The notes under the pieces are model-generated. The model saw only the letters and a list, made by a program, of their open reading frames with translations, was not told the origin of the DNA and ran no database searches. Source: Lelliottia nimipressuralis (GTDB lineage: Bacteria > Pseudomonadota > Gammaproteobacteria > Enterobacterales > Enterobacteriaceae). From it: 64,000 nt of DNA. The position numbers were made by a program, and so were the translations under genes. The DNA lies in contig NZ_SDDX01000019.1 of NCBI RefSeq assembly GCF_004115925.1, forward strand, positions 62,001 to 126,000, read 5' to 3'. The stretch's first letter is position 1. Each line of letters begins with the position of its first letter. Positions 38,629 through 47,576 of the stretch are shown in pieces.

Positions 38629-40131
38629 ATGACCGTTGAACAACACCAGGAAATCCTCCGAACCGAAGGATTAAGCAAATTCTTCCCCGGCGTGAAAGCG
38701 CTGGATAACGTCGATTTCAGCCTGCGACGCGGTGAGATTATGGCGCTGCTCGGGGAAAACGGCGCCGGGAAATCGACGCTGATCAAGGCCTTAACCGGGG
38801 TATATCACGCCGATCGCGGCAGCATCTGGCTGGAAGGCAACGCCATTTCACCGAAAAATACCGCTCACGCCCAGCAGCTGGGCATCGGGACCGTATACCA
38901 GGAAGTGAACCTGCTGCCGAACATGTCGGTGGCGGATAATCTGTTTATTGGCCGTGAGCCGCGCCGGTTTGGCCTGCTGCGCCGAAAAGAGATGGAGGCG
39001 CGTGCCACCCGACTGATGGAATCCTACGGTTTCTCCCTCGACGTGCGCGAGCCGCTGAACCGCTTTTCCGTAGCGATGCAGCAGATTGTCGCCATTTGCC
39101 GGGCCATCGATCTCTCTGCCAAAGTGCTGATCCTCGATGAACCCACCGCCAGCCTCGATACTCAGGAAGTGGAAATGCTCTTCACCCTGATGCGCCAGCT
39201 GCGCGATCAGGGCGTCAGCCTGATCTTCGTTACCCACTTCCTCGATCAGGTCTATCAGGTCAGCGATCGTATTACGGTTCTGCGCAACGGCAGTTTTGTC
39301 GGCTGCCGCGACACCCGCGAGCTGCCGCAGATCGAACTGGTCAAAATGATGCTGGGTCGCGAGCTGGACACCCATGCGCTGCAACGCGCGGGCCGCACAC
39401 TGCTGAGCGACAAACCCGTCGCCGCCTTCAAAGATTTCGGCAAAAAAGGGACCATCACGCCGTTCAACCTGGAAGTGCGTCCCGGCGAAATTGTCGGTCT
39501 GGCGGGCCTGCTGGGGTCCGGTCGCACCGAAACCGCCGAGGTGATCTTCGGCATCAAGCCCGCCGACAGCGGCAGCGCGATGATCAAAGGCAAACCGCAA
39601 ACCCTGCGATCGCCGCATCAGGCCTCGTGCCTGGGGATCGGTTTTTGCCCGGAAGATCGTAAAACCGACGGCATCATTGCCGCGGCTTCGGTGCGCGAAA
39701 ATATCGTTCTGGCGCTGCAGGCGCAGCGCGGCTGGCTACGGCCCATTCCGAAGCGCGAGCAGATTGCCATCGCTGAACGCTTTATCCGCCAGCTGGGTAT
39801 TCGTACTCCCAGCCCTGAACAGCCGATTGAGTTTCTCTCCGGCGGCAATCAGCAAAAAGTGTTGCTCTCCCGCTGGCTGCTGACCAAACCGCAGTTCCTG
39901 ATCCTTGATGAGCCGACGCGCGGTATCGACGTTGGCGCGCACGCGGAAATTATTCGTCTGATCGAAACGCTCTGCGCCGACGGTCTGGCGCTGCTGGTTA
40001 TCTCATCCGAGCTTGAGGAGCTGGTGGGGTATGCAGATCGCGTGATTATCATGCGCGATCGCAAGCAGGTGGCAGAGATCCCGCTGGATGAACTCTCCGT
40101 TCCGGCGATCATGAATGCCATCGCGGCATAA
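38629..40131 (+). CDS. ytfR: Galactofuranose ABC importer, ATP-binding protein YtfR
   Basis: 500 residues with two fused ABC domains of the sugar type (MglA/RbsA). Domain 1: Walker A GENGAGKST (about 43-51) and Walker B VLILDEPTA. Domain 2: degenerate Walker A GLLGSGRTET, signature LSGGNQQK, and FLILDEPTRGID. It powers YtfT/YjfF. Start after GGGGGAACC. The proteins are intact although ytfQ upstream is shifted. Confidence 0.96.
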   Translation: MTVEQHQEILRTEGLSKFFPGVKALDNVDFSLRRGEIMALLGENGAGKSTLIKALTGVYHADRGSIWLEGNAISPKNTAHAQQLGIGTVYQEVNLLPNMSVADNLFIGREPRRFGLLRRKEMEARATRLMESYGFSLDVREPLNRFSVAMQQIVAICRAIDLSAKVLILDEPTASLDTQEVEMLFTLMRQLRDQGVSLIFVTHFLDQVYQVSDRITVLRNGSFVGCRDTRELPQIELVKMMLGRELDTHALQRAGRTLLSDKPVAAFKDFGKKGTITPFNLEVRPGEIVGLAGLLGSGRTETAEVIFGIKPADSGSAMIKGKPQTLRSPHQASCLGIGFCPEDRKTDGIIAAASVRENIVLALQAQRGWLRPIPKREQIAIAERFIRQLGIRTPSPEQPIEFLSGGNQQKVLLSRWLLTKPQFLILDEPTRGIDVGAHAEIIRLIETLCADGLALLVISSELEELVGYADRVIIMRDRKQVAEIPLDELSVPAIMNAIAA

Positions 40132-40141
40132 GGAGTCAATC

Positions 40142-41167
40142 GTGATGTCCCGTTCTCTTCCAAAGCCTGGCGAGTCCAGGCGCCGCTTCAGCTGGCCTAC
40201 CGGCACGCCGCAAATTGTGGCGCTGCTGCTGGTGCTGGTGGTGGACAGCCTCGTTGCGCCGCACTTTTTCCAGATCATTTTGCAGGATGGGCGGCTGTTC
40301 GGTAGCCCCATCGATATCCTAAACCGCGCGGCACCGGTGGCGTTGCTGGCGATCGGTATGACGCTGGTGATTGCCACCGGCGGCATTGATCTCTCTGTGG
40401 GGGCGACCATGGCTATCGCCGGCGCGACTGCCGCCTCGATGACGGTCGCCGGGCACAGTCTGCCTGTGGTGATTTTAGCGGCGCTGGGCACCGGGGTGCT
40501 GGCGGGGCTGTGGAACGGGGTCCTCGTTTCGCTTCTCAAAATTCAGCCGTTTGTCGCGACCTTAATTTTGATGGTGGCCGGGCGCGGCGTGGCGCAGCTG
40601 ATTACCTCTGGGCAGATCGTCACCTTTGACTCACCGTCGCTGGCGTGGATCGGCAGCGGCAAGCTGCTGCTGTTCCCGACGCCGGTGATCATTGCGCTGG
40701 TCACGCTAATCGTTTTCTGGCTGTTTACCCGCAAAACGGCGCTGGGGATGTTTATCGAAGCGGTTGGGATCAACATTCGCGCCGCGAAAAATGCGGGCGT
40801 CAGCACCCGTATGGTGGTGATGCTGACCTATGTGCTGAGCGGTGTCTGCGCGGCGATTGCCGGGATCATCGTCGCCGCCGATATTCGCGGCGCTGATGCC
40901 AACAACGCCGGGCTGTGGCTGGAGCTGGACGCCATTCTGGCGGTGGTGATTGGCGGCGGATCGCTGATGGGTGGGCGCTTTAACCTGCTGCTGTCGGTGA
41001 TTGGCGCGCTGATTATCCAGGGGATGAACACTGGAATTCTGCTTTCGGGCTTCCAGCCGGAGCTGAATCAGGTGGTGAAAGCGGTGGTTGTGCTCTGCGT
41101 GCTGATTGTTCAGTCGTCGCGCTTTATTAGCATCATCAAGGGGATTCGCGGCCATGATAAAACGTAA
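40142..41167 (+). CDS. ytfT: Galactofuranose ABC importer, permease YtfT
   Basis: 341 residues. GTG at 40142, six bases after AAGGAG, gives MMSRSLPKP and matches the MM-start of E. coli YtfT; ATG at 40145 is the alternative. RbsC-like permease with about 8-10 helices and the conserved GMTLVIATGGIDLSVGATMA (about 70-90). It overlaps yjfF by 14 bases. Confidence 0.95.
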   Translation: MMSRSLPKPGESRRRFSWPTGTPQIVALLLVLVVDSLVAPHFFQIILQDGRLFGSPIDILNRAAPVALLAIGMTLVIATGGIDLSVGATMAIAGATAASMTVAGHSLPVVILAALGTGVLAGLWNGVLVSLLKIQPFVATLILMVAGRGVAQLITSGQIVTFDSPSLAWIGSGKLLLFPTPVIIALVTLIVFWLFTRKTALGMFIEAVGINIRAAKNAGVSTRMVVMLTYVLSGVCAAIAGIIVAADIRGADANNAGLWLELDAILAVVIGGGSLMGGRFNLLLSVIGALIIQGMNTGILLSGFQPELNQVVKAVVVLCVLIVQSSRFISIIKGIRGHDKT

Positions 41168-42155
41168 TTTACCGCTCATGATCACGCTGGGGGTCTTCGT
41201 ACTGGGGTATCTCTACTGCCTGACGCAATTCCCCGGTTTCGCCTCCACGCGCGTGATTTGCAACATTCTGACGGATAACGCCTTTCTCGGGATCATCGCC
41301 GTCGGCATGACCTTCGTGATCCTCTCCGGCGGGATCGATCTCTCCGTCGGCTCGGTGATCGCTTTTACCGGCGTATTCCTCGCCAAAGCGATCGGTTTCT
41401 GGGGGATCTCGCCGCTGCTGGCCTTCCCGCTGGTGCTGGCGATGGGCTGCGCGTTTGGGGCGTTCATGGGTCTGCTGATCGATGCCCTGAAGATCCCGGC
41501 GTTTATCATTACCCTCGCCGGGATGTTCTTCCTGCGCGGCGTGAGCTATCTGGTATCGGAAGAGTCAATTCCGATTAACCACCCGATCTACGACACGCTC
41601 TCAAGCCTGGCGTGGAAAATCCCCGGCGGTGGGCGTCTGAGCGCGATGGGCCTGCTGATGTTAGGCGTGGTGGTGATCGGCATTTTCCTCGCCCATCGCA
41701 CCCGTTTTGGTAACCAGGTGTACGCCATCGGCGGCAGCGCGACCTCGGCGAATCTGATGGGGATCTCCACCCGCAGCACGACCATTCGTATCTATATGCT
41801 CTCGACCGGGCTGGCGACGCTGGCGGGGATTGTCTTTTCCATCTACACCCAGGCGGGCTACGCGCTGGCGGGCGTGGGCGTAGAGCTGGATGCGATTGCA
41901 TCGGTGGTGATTGGCGGCACGCTGTTGAGTGGCGGCGTGGGGACAGTGCTTGGGACACTGTTTGGCGTGGCGATCCAGGGGCTTATTCAGACCTACATCA
42001 ACTTCGACGGCACGCTGAGCTCCTGGTGGACCAAAATCGCGATTGGCATTTTGTTGTTCATCTTTATCGCGCTGCAGCGAGGCCTGACGGTGCTGTGGGA
42101 AAACCGCCTCAGCTCGCCTGTGACGCGCGTTAGCACTACACCGCTCAACAGATAA
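41154..42155 (+). CDS. yjfF: Galactofuranose ABC importer, permease YjfF
   Basis: 333 residues, paralogue of YtfT. MIKRNLPLMITLGVFVLG at the start and GMTFVILSGGIDLSVGSVIA near 45-65. The two permeases probably form a heterodimer in the inner membrane. Start lies inside ytfT after AAGGGGAT. Last gene of the importer operon. Confidence 0.95.
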   Translation: MIKRNLPLMITLGVFVLGYLYCLTQFPGFASTRVICNILTDNAFLGIIAVGMTFVILSGGIDLSVGSVIAFTGVFLAKAIGFWGISPLLAFPLVLAMGCAFGAFMGLLIDALKIPAFIITLAGMFFLRGVSYLVSEESIPINHPIYDTLSSLAWKIPGGGRLSAMGLLMLGVVVIGIFLAHRTRFGNQVYAIGGSATSANLMGISTRSTTIRIYMLSTGLATLAGIVFSIYTQAGYALAGVGVELDAIASVVIGGTLLSGGVGTVLGTLFGVAIQGLIQTYINFDGTLSSWWTKIAIGILLFIFIALQRGLTVLWENRLSSPVTRVSTTPLNR

Positions 42156-42178
42156 CACCCTGAATTTGCTTAAAGTGT

Positions 42179-42205
42179 AAACTTTTTCCGGTAGCGGTCG
42201 ATAAC
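42179..42205 (+). promoter_or_regulatory. Sigma-28 (FliA) promoter of the second chemoreceptor
   Basis: AAAACTTT, 11-base spacer, GTCGATAA: 6/8 and 7/8 to consensus with exact spacing. It ends 43 bases before the ATG at 42249. Confidence 0.75.
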
Positions 42206-42242
42206 CTTTATTTCTGTCCAGAAATATCTCGCTACCGGAAAT
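42186..42242 (+). repeat. Nested inverted repeats in the chemoreceptor promoter/leader
   Basis: Outer arms TTTCCGGTAGCG (42186-42197) and CGCTACCGGAAA (42231-42242) are exact 12-bp complements. Inside lies ATTTCTG-TC-CAGAAAT (42211-42226), a perfect 7-bp hairpin. The left outer arm is the sigma-28 spacer; the right arm covers the GGAA ribosome site. Confidence 0.8.
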
Positions 42243-42248
42243 AACATC

Positions 42249-43817
42249 ATGCTGAAAACGCTATCGATTCGTACCGGCTTGCTTTCGTTACTGGCCGTTA
42301 TGACCCTTCTGCTGCTGATTGTCAGCGGCATTGGCATTTATGCCCTCACACAGAGTTCCTCTTCTTTACAGCGCATCAATCACCTTCAGGGTGAACAGAT
42401 GGTGCAGCTCAACGCGGGTTACACGCTGATTTTGCGTGCGCGCAATGAGGCGGGTCAGGCCGTTCGGCTGATGGAGATCGGCATGCTGGATGATGCCGCC
42501 AAATCCGTGCAGAACATCAATCGCGAAGTTGCCCAGGCGCAAAAAACGCTGAAAGGGGTGATCGACGGCGGCATTGATAATCCGAAAGGACAGCAACTGC
42601 TGGATAAGGTGGCGGCGAGTTTTGCCACCTATAACGCCGAAGGGATCACCCCGATGGTGGCTGCCCTTAACCAGCAAAGCGCCGATGCCTATTACGATCT
42701 GCTGGAGAACAAGCTGATTCCGGTCGCACGCCAGTTTGATAACGATATGCAGGCGTTCCAGTCGTGGAGCGAAAAGCGCGGGAAATCGGAAGTGAAAGCG
42801 GTGCAGTCGAGCAAAAACCGGGTGATGCTGCTGATTGTGATTGCCGCGCTGCTGACCGCCGGGATCATCGTGCTGGCGTGGTTGTCCCTGCGCCATATGC
42901 TGCTCAAGCCGCTTCTGGCTTCGATCGCCCAGCTTGAACATGTGGCGGCGGGCGATCTGACTCACAGCCTGAACGCGCCGACCAGTCAGGAGTTTAACCG
43001 CCTGAATGCGGCCATCGAAGAGATGCGCCAGTCGCTGATGGGCTCCGTCATGCGCGTGCGTGATGCCAGCTCGCAGATTGACACAGGCAGCCGGGAACTG
43101 ACGGCAGGTAACCTGGATCTGGCCCAGCGCACGGAATCCACGGCAACCTCCCTTGAGCAAACGGCGGCCAGCATGGAAGAGATCACCGCCACCGTGAAGC
43201 AAAACGCCGATAACGCCGAGCAGGCGCATCAGCTGGCGAAACGCGTCTCGGATACCGCCGATCACGGCAGCGAAATGGTGTGCTACGTGATTGAAAAAAT
43301 GCGCGATATCTCAGGCAGCTCTGCGCGCATCGCCGACATTCTGAGTGTGATTGACGGCATCGCCTTCCAGACCAACATCCTGGCGCTTAACGCCTCGGTG
43401 GAAGCGGCGCGTGCGGGCGAGCAGGGACGTGGGTTTGCGGTGGTGGCCGGGGAAGTGCGTAATCTCGCCAGCCGGAGCGCCGATGCGGCGAAAGAGATCC
43501 GCACTCTCATCAGCGATTCGCAGACTCACGTCAGCGAAGGGAGCGAGCTGGCGCAACAGGCCGGTGAGACGATGGATGAGATTGCAACGGAAGTGCTGCG
43601 CATGACCAAACTGATGCGAGAGATCGCCAACGCGTCGCTTGAGCAGAGTCGAGGTATTGAGCAGGTGAATATTGCAGTCAATCAAATGGATGAGACAGCG
43701 CAGCAAAATGCCGCGCTGGTACAACAATCTTCCGCCGCGACGCGTTCCCTTGAAGAGCAGTCGCGCGAACTGATTGAAGCGATGTCATCGTTTAAACTGT
43801 CGGCGCAAACGGCCTGA
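42249..43817 (+). CDS. Methyl-accepting chemotaxis protein without NWETF tail
   Basis: 522 residues. TM1 about 10-32, periplasmic helical domain about 33-188, TM2 about 190-212 (VMLLIVIAALLTAGIIVLAW), HAMP to about 265, and a signalling domain with [20 protein letters not shown] and [18 protein letters not shown]. It ends in LSAQTA and lacks the CheR/CheB-docking pentapeptide, so it is a low-abundance type receptor that relies on others for adaptation. Placement right after the galactofuranose importer suggests, but does not show, a sugar-related ligand. Confidence 0.9.
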   Translation: MLKTLSIRTGLLSLLAVMTLLLLIVSGIGIYALTQSSSSLQRINHLQGEQMVQLNAGYTLILRARNEAGQAVRLMEIGMLDDAAKSVQNINREVAQAQKTLKGVIDGGIDNPKGQQLLDKVAASFATYNAEGITPMVAALNQQSADAYYDLLENKLIPVARQFDNDMQAFQSWSEKRGKSEVKAVQSSKNRVMLLIVIAALLTAGIIVLAWLSLRHMLLKPLLASIAQLEHVAAGDLTHSLNAPTSQEFNRLNAAIEEMRQSLMGSVMRVRDASSQIDTGSRELTAGNLDLAQRTESTATSLEQTAASMEEITATVKQNADNAEQAHQLAKRVSDTADHGSEMVCYVIEKMRDISGSSARIADILSVIDGIAFQTNILALNASVEAARAGEQGRGFAVVAGEVRNLASRSADAAKEIRTLISDSQTHVSEGSELAQQAGETMDEIATEVLRMTKLMREIANASLEQSRGIEQVNIAVNQMDETAQQNAALVQQSSAATRSLEEQSRELIEAMSSFKLSAQTA

Positions 43818-43824
43818 TAATAAT

Positions 43825-43853
43825 AAACCCTGGCGTATAACGCGTCAGGGTTT
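43825..43853. terminator. Bidirectional terminator after the second chemoreceptor
   Basis: AAACCCTG (43825-43832) pairs with CAGGGTTT (43846-43853), enclosing further CG pairs. It overlaps the stop of the convergent HTH gene. Confidence 0.75.
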
Positions 43854-44145
43854 ACGCTTCCGCAGTATTCACCGCGCCAATATTTTCATGAATATCAGCC
43901 ATTAAATTTTCCAACGAATTTGTCAATTCTAACGCTTTTGGCGTTGGCTCAAGATATAAGCCTTTACGAATAAATAATGGCTCGTCAAAAAGCTGATTAA
44001 AACGCTTCAACGCCAGGCTGACGGCGGGGCGGGACATCTCAAGACGCACAGAGGCTTTCGCCATGCTGCCGCATCGGACAATCTCAATAAAAACGGGAAT
44101 GAGGTTTAAATCAATACCGGTGTTTGCACGAGAATAATTTTGCAT
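43852..44145 (-). CDS. LysR-type HTH domain without effector domain
   Basis: 97 residues. DLNLIPVFIEIVRCGSMAKA and SRPAVSLALKRFNQLFDEPL are the LysR-type winged HTH (about 12-70), of the LeuO-like subset; the recognisable DNA-binding half is complete but the 200-residue cofactor domain is absent. The frame ends in a clean stop, and no shifted remainder of a LysR effector domain is seen in the DNA beyond it, which is the chemoreceptor. It could be a truncated relic or a small stand-alone regulator. Codon use is more AT-rich than its neighbours. A 10-bp inverted repeat lies 85 bases upstream. Confidence 0.75.
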   Translation of the reverse strand: MQNYSRANTGIDLNLIPVFIEIVRCGSMAKASVRLEMSRPAVSLALKRFNQLFDEPLFIRKGLYLEPTPKALELTNSLENLMADIHENIGAVNTAEA

Positions 44146-44229
44146 CGCGTCGGGCGCTCCTCTGAATAAATAGTTAACTGTTCAGAATAATGCGCGAGAG
44201 GGCGGGAAGATTAAAGCGCCATTTTTATA

Positions 44230-44259
44230 TTCATTTATACGGTAAAATATATAAATGAA
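44230..44259 (-). repeat. 10-10-10 perfect inverted repeat upstream of the HTH gene
   Basis: TTCATTTATA (44230-44239) and TATAAATGAA (44250-44259) are exact complements around ten bases. AT-rich, dyad-symmetric, suited to a LysR-type operator. Confidence 0.65.
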
Positions 44260-44281
44260 AAAAGGGGGAGCAACGCTCCCC
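44258..44281 (-). terminator. Terminator of fbp
   Basis: GGGGAGC (44265-44271) pairs with GCTCCCC (44275-44281), loop AAC; the minus strand continues C then six T. Confidence 0.9.
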
Positions 44282-44293
44282 ATGTTAAAAACG

Positions 44294-45292
44294 TTATGCG
44301 TCCGGGTATTCGCGGATCAGACGCTCAACGTCTTCGACCATATGATCGTTGCCAACAAAGAACGAGCGGCGCTGATGCAGGCTTTCCGGGATGATATCCA
44401 GAATGCGCTCTTTACCGTCGCTCGCCTTGCCGCCGGCCTGTTCGGCCAGGAACGCCATTGGGTTGCATTCGTACAGCAGGCGCAGTTTCCCTTCCGGGTG
44501 GCTGGCGGTGCTTGGGTAGAGATAGATGCCGCCTTTCAGCAGGTTGCGGTGGAAATCCGCCACCAGAGAGCCGATGTAGCGCGAGGTGTAGGGACGCTGG
44601 GTTAACTTATCTTCTTCCTGGCAGAACTTGATGTATTTCTTCACGCCATTCGGGAATTTGATGTAGTTACCTTCGTTGATGGAGTAGGTGCTGCCACTCG
44701 CAGGGTAACGCATACGCTCCTGGCACAGGCAGAACACGCCCAGTGACGGATCGTAAGTAAAGGCGTGAACGCCGCAGCCGGTGGTGTAAACCAGCATGGT
44801 GGAAGAGCCGTAAACCACATATCCGGCCGCGACCTGCTTGCTGCCCGGCTGGAGGAAATCTTCTTCGGTGACCGGCGTACCGACCGGGGTTACGCGGCGG
44901 TAGATAGAGAAAATCGTGCCGACAGAAACGTTAACGTCGATGTTTGAGGAGCCATCCAGCGGGTCCATCAGAACGACATATTTAGCATGCTCGCAGCCTT
45001 CGAAAACAACGATTTCATCTTCTTCTTCGGAGGCGATCCCTGCGACGATGTCGCGTGCGCGCAGTGCCGCTTTCAGTTTTTCATTCGCGAACAGATCGAG
45101 CTTCTGCTGAACCTCGCCCTGCACGTTTTCGGCACCGCTGGCACCCAGGATATCGACCAGACCGGCCTTGTTGATATCGCGGTGGATGATCTTCGCGCCG
45201 AGCTTTATTGCCGACAGCAAAGCAGTGAGCTCACCAGTAGCATGAGAGAACTCGTGCTGCTTTTCGACAATAAATTCACCTAACGTTTTCAT
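44294..45292 (-). CDS. fbp: Fructose-1,6-bisphosphatase class I
   Basis: 332 residues from ATG at 45292 ([15 protein letters not shown]), identical in length to E. coli Fbp; 27 further in-frame codons upstream are not used. Metal and substrate motifs [22 protein letters not shown] (about 112-125) and [15 protein letters not shown]. Gluconeogenic enzyme, inhibited by AMP in the family. Confidence 0.97.
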   Translation of the reverse strand: MKTLGEFIVEKQHEFSHATGELTALLSAIKLGAKIIHRDINKAGLVDILGASGAENVQGEVQQKLDLFANEKLKAALRARDIVAGIASEEEDEIVVFEGCEHAKYVVLMDPLDGSSNIDVNVSVGTIFSIYRRVTPVGTPVTEEDFLQPGSKQVAAGYVVYGSSTMLVYTTGCGVHAFTYDPSLGVFCLCQERMRYPASGSTYSINEGNYIKFPNGVKKYIKFCQEEDKLTQRPYTSRYIGSLVADFHRNLLKGGIYLYPSTASHPEGKLRLLYECNPMAFLAEQAGGKASDGKERILDIIPESLHQRRSFFVGNDHMVEDVERLIREYPDA

Positions 45293-45490
45293 AACACTTT
45301 CCCTGCATCGTATGTGAGTAAAGCGATCGTATGTTGCGTATAAAGCCTGAAGTCCAACAATCTTAACAAACATTCAAATATTAGCGCAGAGGTGAATCGC
45401 GCCAGCAAAATACGGATTTACCTGAAATGCGTTTCTCTGGCGCTGACATGTGAGTAAAATGTGCGCCACACAGAAGAGGGATAGTGACGT

Positions 45491-46867
45491 ATGCGCATTC
45501 ATATATTGGGGATTTGTGGCACATTCATGGGCGGACTGGCGATGCTGGCGCGCTCTTTAGGCCATGAGGTGACAGGTTCGGACGCCAATGTGTATCCGCC
45601 GATGAGCACGTTGCTTGAGAAGCAGGGTATCGACCTGATTTCAGGATATGACGCCAGTCAGCTCGATTCTGAGCCAGACCTGGTGATTATCGGCAACGCC
45701 ATGACCCGTGGTAATCCGTGTGTGGAAGCGGTGCTGGAACGCAACATTCCATTCATGTCCGGCCCTGAGTGGCTGCATGATTTCGTGCTGCGCGATCGCT
45801 GGGTGCTGGCCGTTGCCGGTACGCACGGCAAAACCACCACCGCCGGTATGGCGACCTGGATCTTAGAAGCTTGCGGCTACAAGCCGGGCTTTGTGATCGG
45901 CGGCGTACCGGGGAATTTCGACGTCTCCGCGCGTCTGGGCGACAGCCCGTTTTTTGTGATTGAAGCGGACGAATACGACTGCGCGTTCTTTGATAAGCGT
46001 TCCAAATTCGTGCATTACTGCCCGCGCACGCTGATCCTTAACAACCTTGAGTTCGATCACGCGGATATCTTTGACGATCTGAAAGCCATTCAGAAACAGT
46101 TCCATCACCTGGTGCGTATCGTGCCGGGGCAGGGCCGCATCATCTACCCGGAAAACGACATCAATCTGAAACAGACGATGGCGATGGGCTGCTGGAGCGA
46201 GCAGGAGCTGGTGGGCGAGCAGGGCCACTGGCAGGCGAAAAAACTGACCACCGACGCCTCCGAATGGGAAGTGCTGCTGGACGGTGAGAAAGTGGGTGAA
46301 GTGAAGTGGGAGCTGGTCGGCGAACACAACATGCATAACGGTTTGATGGCGATTGCCGCCGCGCGTCACGTAGGCGTGCTGCCTGCCGACGCCGCGAATG
46401 CGCTCAATTCGTTCATCAACGCCCGTCGTCGTCTCGAACTGCGCGGCGAAGCCAACGGCGTGACCGTGTACGACGATTTCGCCCATCACCCCACGGCGAT
46501 CCTCGCTACGCTGGCTGCCCTGCGCGGCAAAGTGGGCGGTACGGCGCGTATTCTGGCAGTGCTGGAACCACGCTCAAACACCATGAAAATGGGGATCTGC
46601 AAAGACGATCTCGCACCGTCGTTAGGCCGTGCGGATGAAGTCTTCTTGCTGCAACCGCAGCATATTCCGTGGCAGGTCGCGGAAGTTGCTGAAGCCTGTG
46701 TGCAGCCTGCGCACTGGCATGCGGACGTAGACACGCTGGCCGATATGATCGTAAAAACGGCACAGCCGGGCGATCACATTCTGGTGATGAGTAACGGCGG
46801 TTTTGGTGGGATACATCAGAAACTGCTGGATGGTCTGGCGAAGAAAGCAGAAGCGGTAGAGCAGTAG
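45491..46867 (+). CDS. mpl: UDP-MurNAc:L-Ala-D-Glu-meso-DAP ligase Mpl
   Basis: 458 residues. Mur-ligase family: N-terminal domain MRIHILGICGTFMGGLAML, ATP-binding VAGTHGKTTTAGM (about 109-121), and VYDDFAHHPTAI with the family His. It reattaches recycled murein tripeptide to UDP-MurNAc in the cytoplasm. Divergent from fbp. Confidence 0.97.
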   Translation: MRIHILGICGTFMGGLAMLARSLGHEVTGSDANVYPPMSTLLEKQGIDLISGYDASQLDSEPDLVIIGNAMTRGNPCVEAVLERNIPFMSGPEWLHDFVLRDRWVLAVAGTHGKTTTAGMATWILEACGYKPGFVIGGVPGNFDVSARLGDSPFFVIEADEYDCAFFDKRSKFVHYCPRTLILNNLEFDHADIFDDLKAIQKQFHHLVRIVPGQGRIIYPENDINLKQTMAMGCWSEQELVGEQGHWQAKKLTTDASEWEVLLDGEKVGEVKWELVGEHNMHNGLMAIAAARHVGVLPADAANALNSFINARRRLELRGEANGVTVYDDFAHHPTAILATLAALRGKVGGTARILAVLEPRSNTMKMGICKDDLAPSLGRADEVFLLQPQHIPWQVAEVAEACVQPAHWHADVDTLADMIVKTAQPGDHILVMSNGGFGGIHQKLLDGLAKKAEAVEQ

Positions 46868-46878
46868 AGTAACCGCTG

Positions 46879-46924
46879 TCCGGCCTACGGGGACGTAGGC
46901 CGGATAAGTGCAGCGTTATCCGGC
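46879..46924. repeat. BIME / REP pair after mpl
   Basis: TCCGGCCTAC (46879-46888) pairs with GTAGGCCGGA (46895-46904), followed by a second REP arm ending TTATCCGGC at 46924. It fills the mpl/yjgA convergent gap. Confidence 0.85.
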
Positions 46925-46930
46925 AATAAT

Positions 46931-47482
46931 TTAACCTTCGTTCTCAGCCAGCTCGCGCAGATACTGGAAAATCAGGCGCGCAGATTTCGGCGGCTTATTC
47001 CCTTCTTTCTCTTTCTTCGCGTTACGGATAAGCGAACGTAACTGCTGACGGTCGGCGTCCGGCCACAGGTTCAACACTTCTGCGACCGCGTCGTCGCCAT
47101 TGTCGACCAGGCGGTCGCGGATCTGTTCCAGCTTATGGAACAGCGCAACCTGCTGGTTGTGGCGGTTCTTCAGCTTGTCCAGCGCCTGGCGAATCGGTTC
47201 TACATCGCGCTGGCGCAGCATTTTACCGATCAGCTGCAGCTGACGGCGACGGCCTTCTTTTTTGATTCGTTGGGCCAGTTCAATGGCTCCGCGCAGATCC
47301 GGGTCGAGCGGGAGTTTATCCAGCGCGTTTTTACCCAGCTCTACCATTTCCGCACCAAGTTGCTTTAACTCTTCGGCGTCGCGTTTAATTTCACTTTTAC
47401 TGACCCAGATGATTTCATCATCTTCGTCTTCGATGTCATCACCGGGAACGTCGTCGAGCCAGTCTTCGGGCTGCTTAGTCAT
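46931..47482 (-). CDS. darP: Ribosome-associated protein DarP (YjgA)
   Basis: 183 residues from ATG at 47482, which follows AAGGAG; the 16 codons upstream are excluded. Acidic N-terminus ([14 protein letters not shown]), then helical DUF615 domain with basic segments [21 protein letters not shown]. coli YjgA binds late 50S ribosomal precursors. Divergent from pmbA. Confidence 0.95.
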   Translation of the reverse strand: MTKQPEDWLDDVPGDDIEDEDDEIIWVSKSEIKRDAEELKQLGAEMVELGKNALDKLPLDPDLRGAIELAQRIKKEGRRRQLQLIGKMLRQRDVEPIRQALDKLKNRHNQQVALFHKLEQIRDRLVDNGDDAVAEVLNLWPDADRQQLRSLIRNAKKEKEGNKPPKSARLIFQYLRELAENEG

Positions 47483-47576
47483 GTCAGGCTCCTTAAAAAA
47501 GAGGCTAATGTTACCAGTTAAGACGCGCACTGAAAAACGGTTCTCTGTTAGACTTCAGATAACTCCCTCTTACAGT

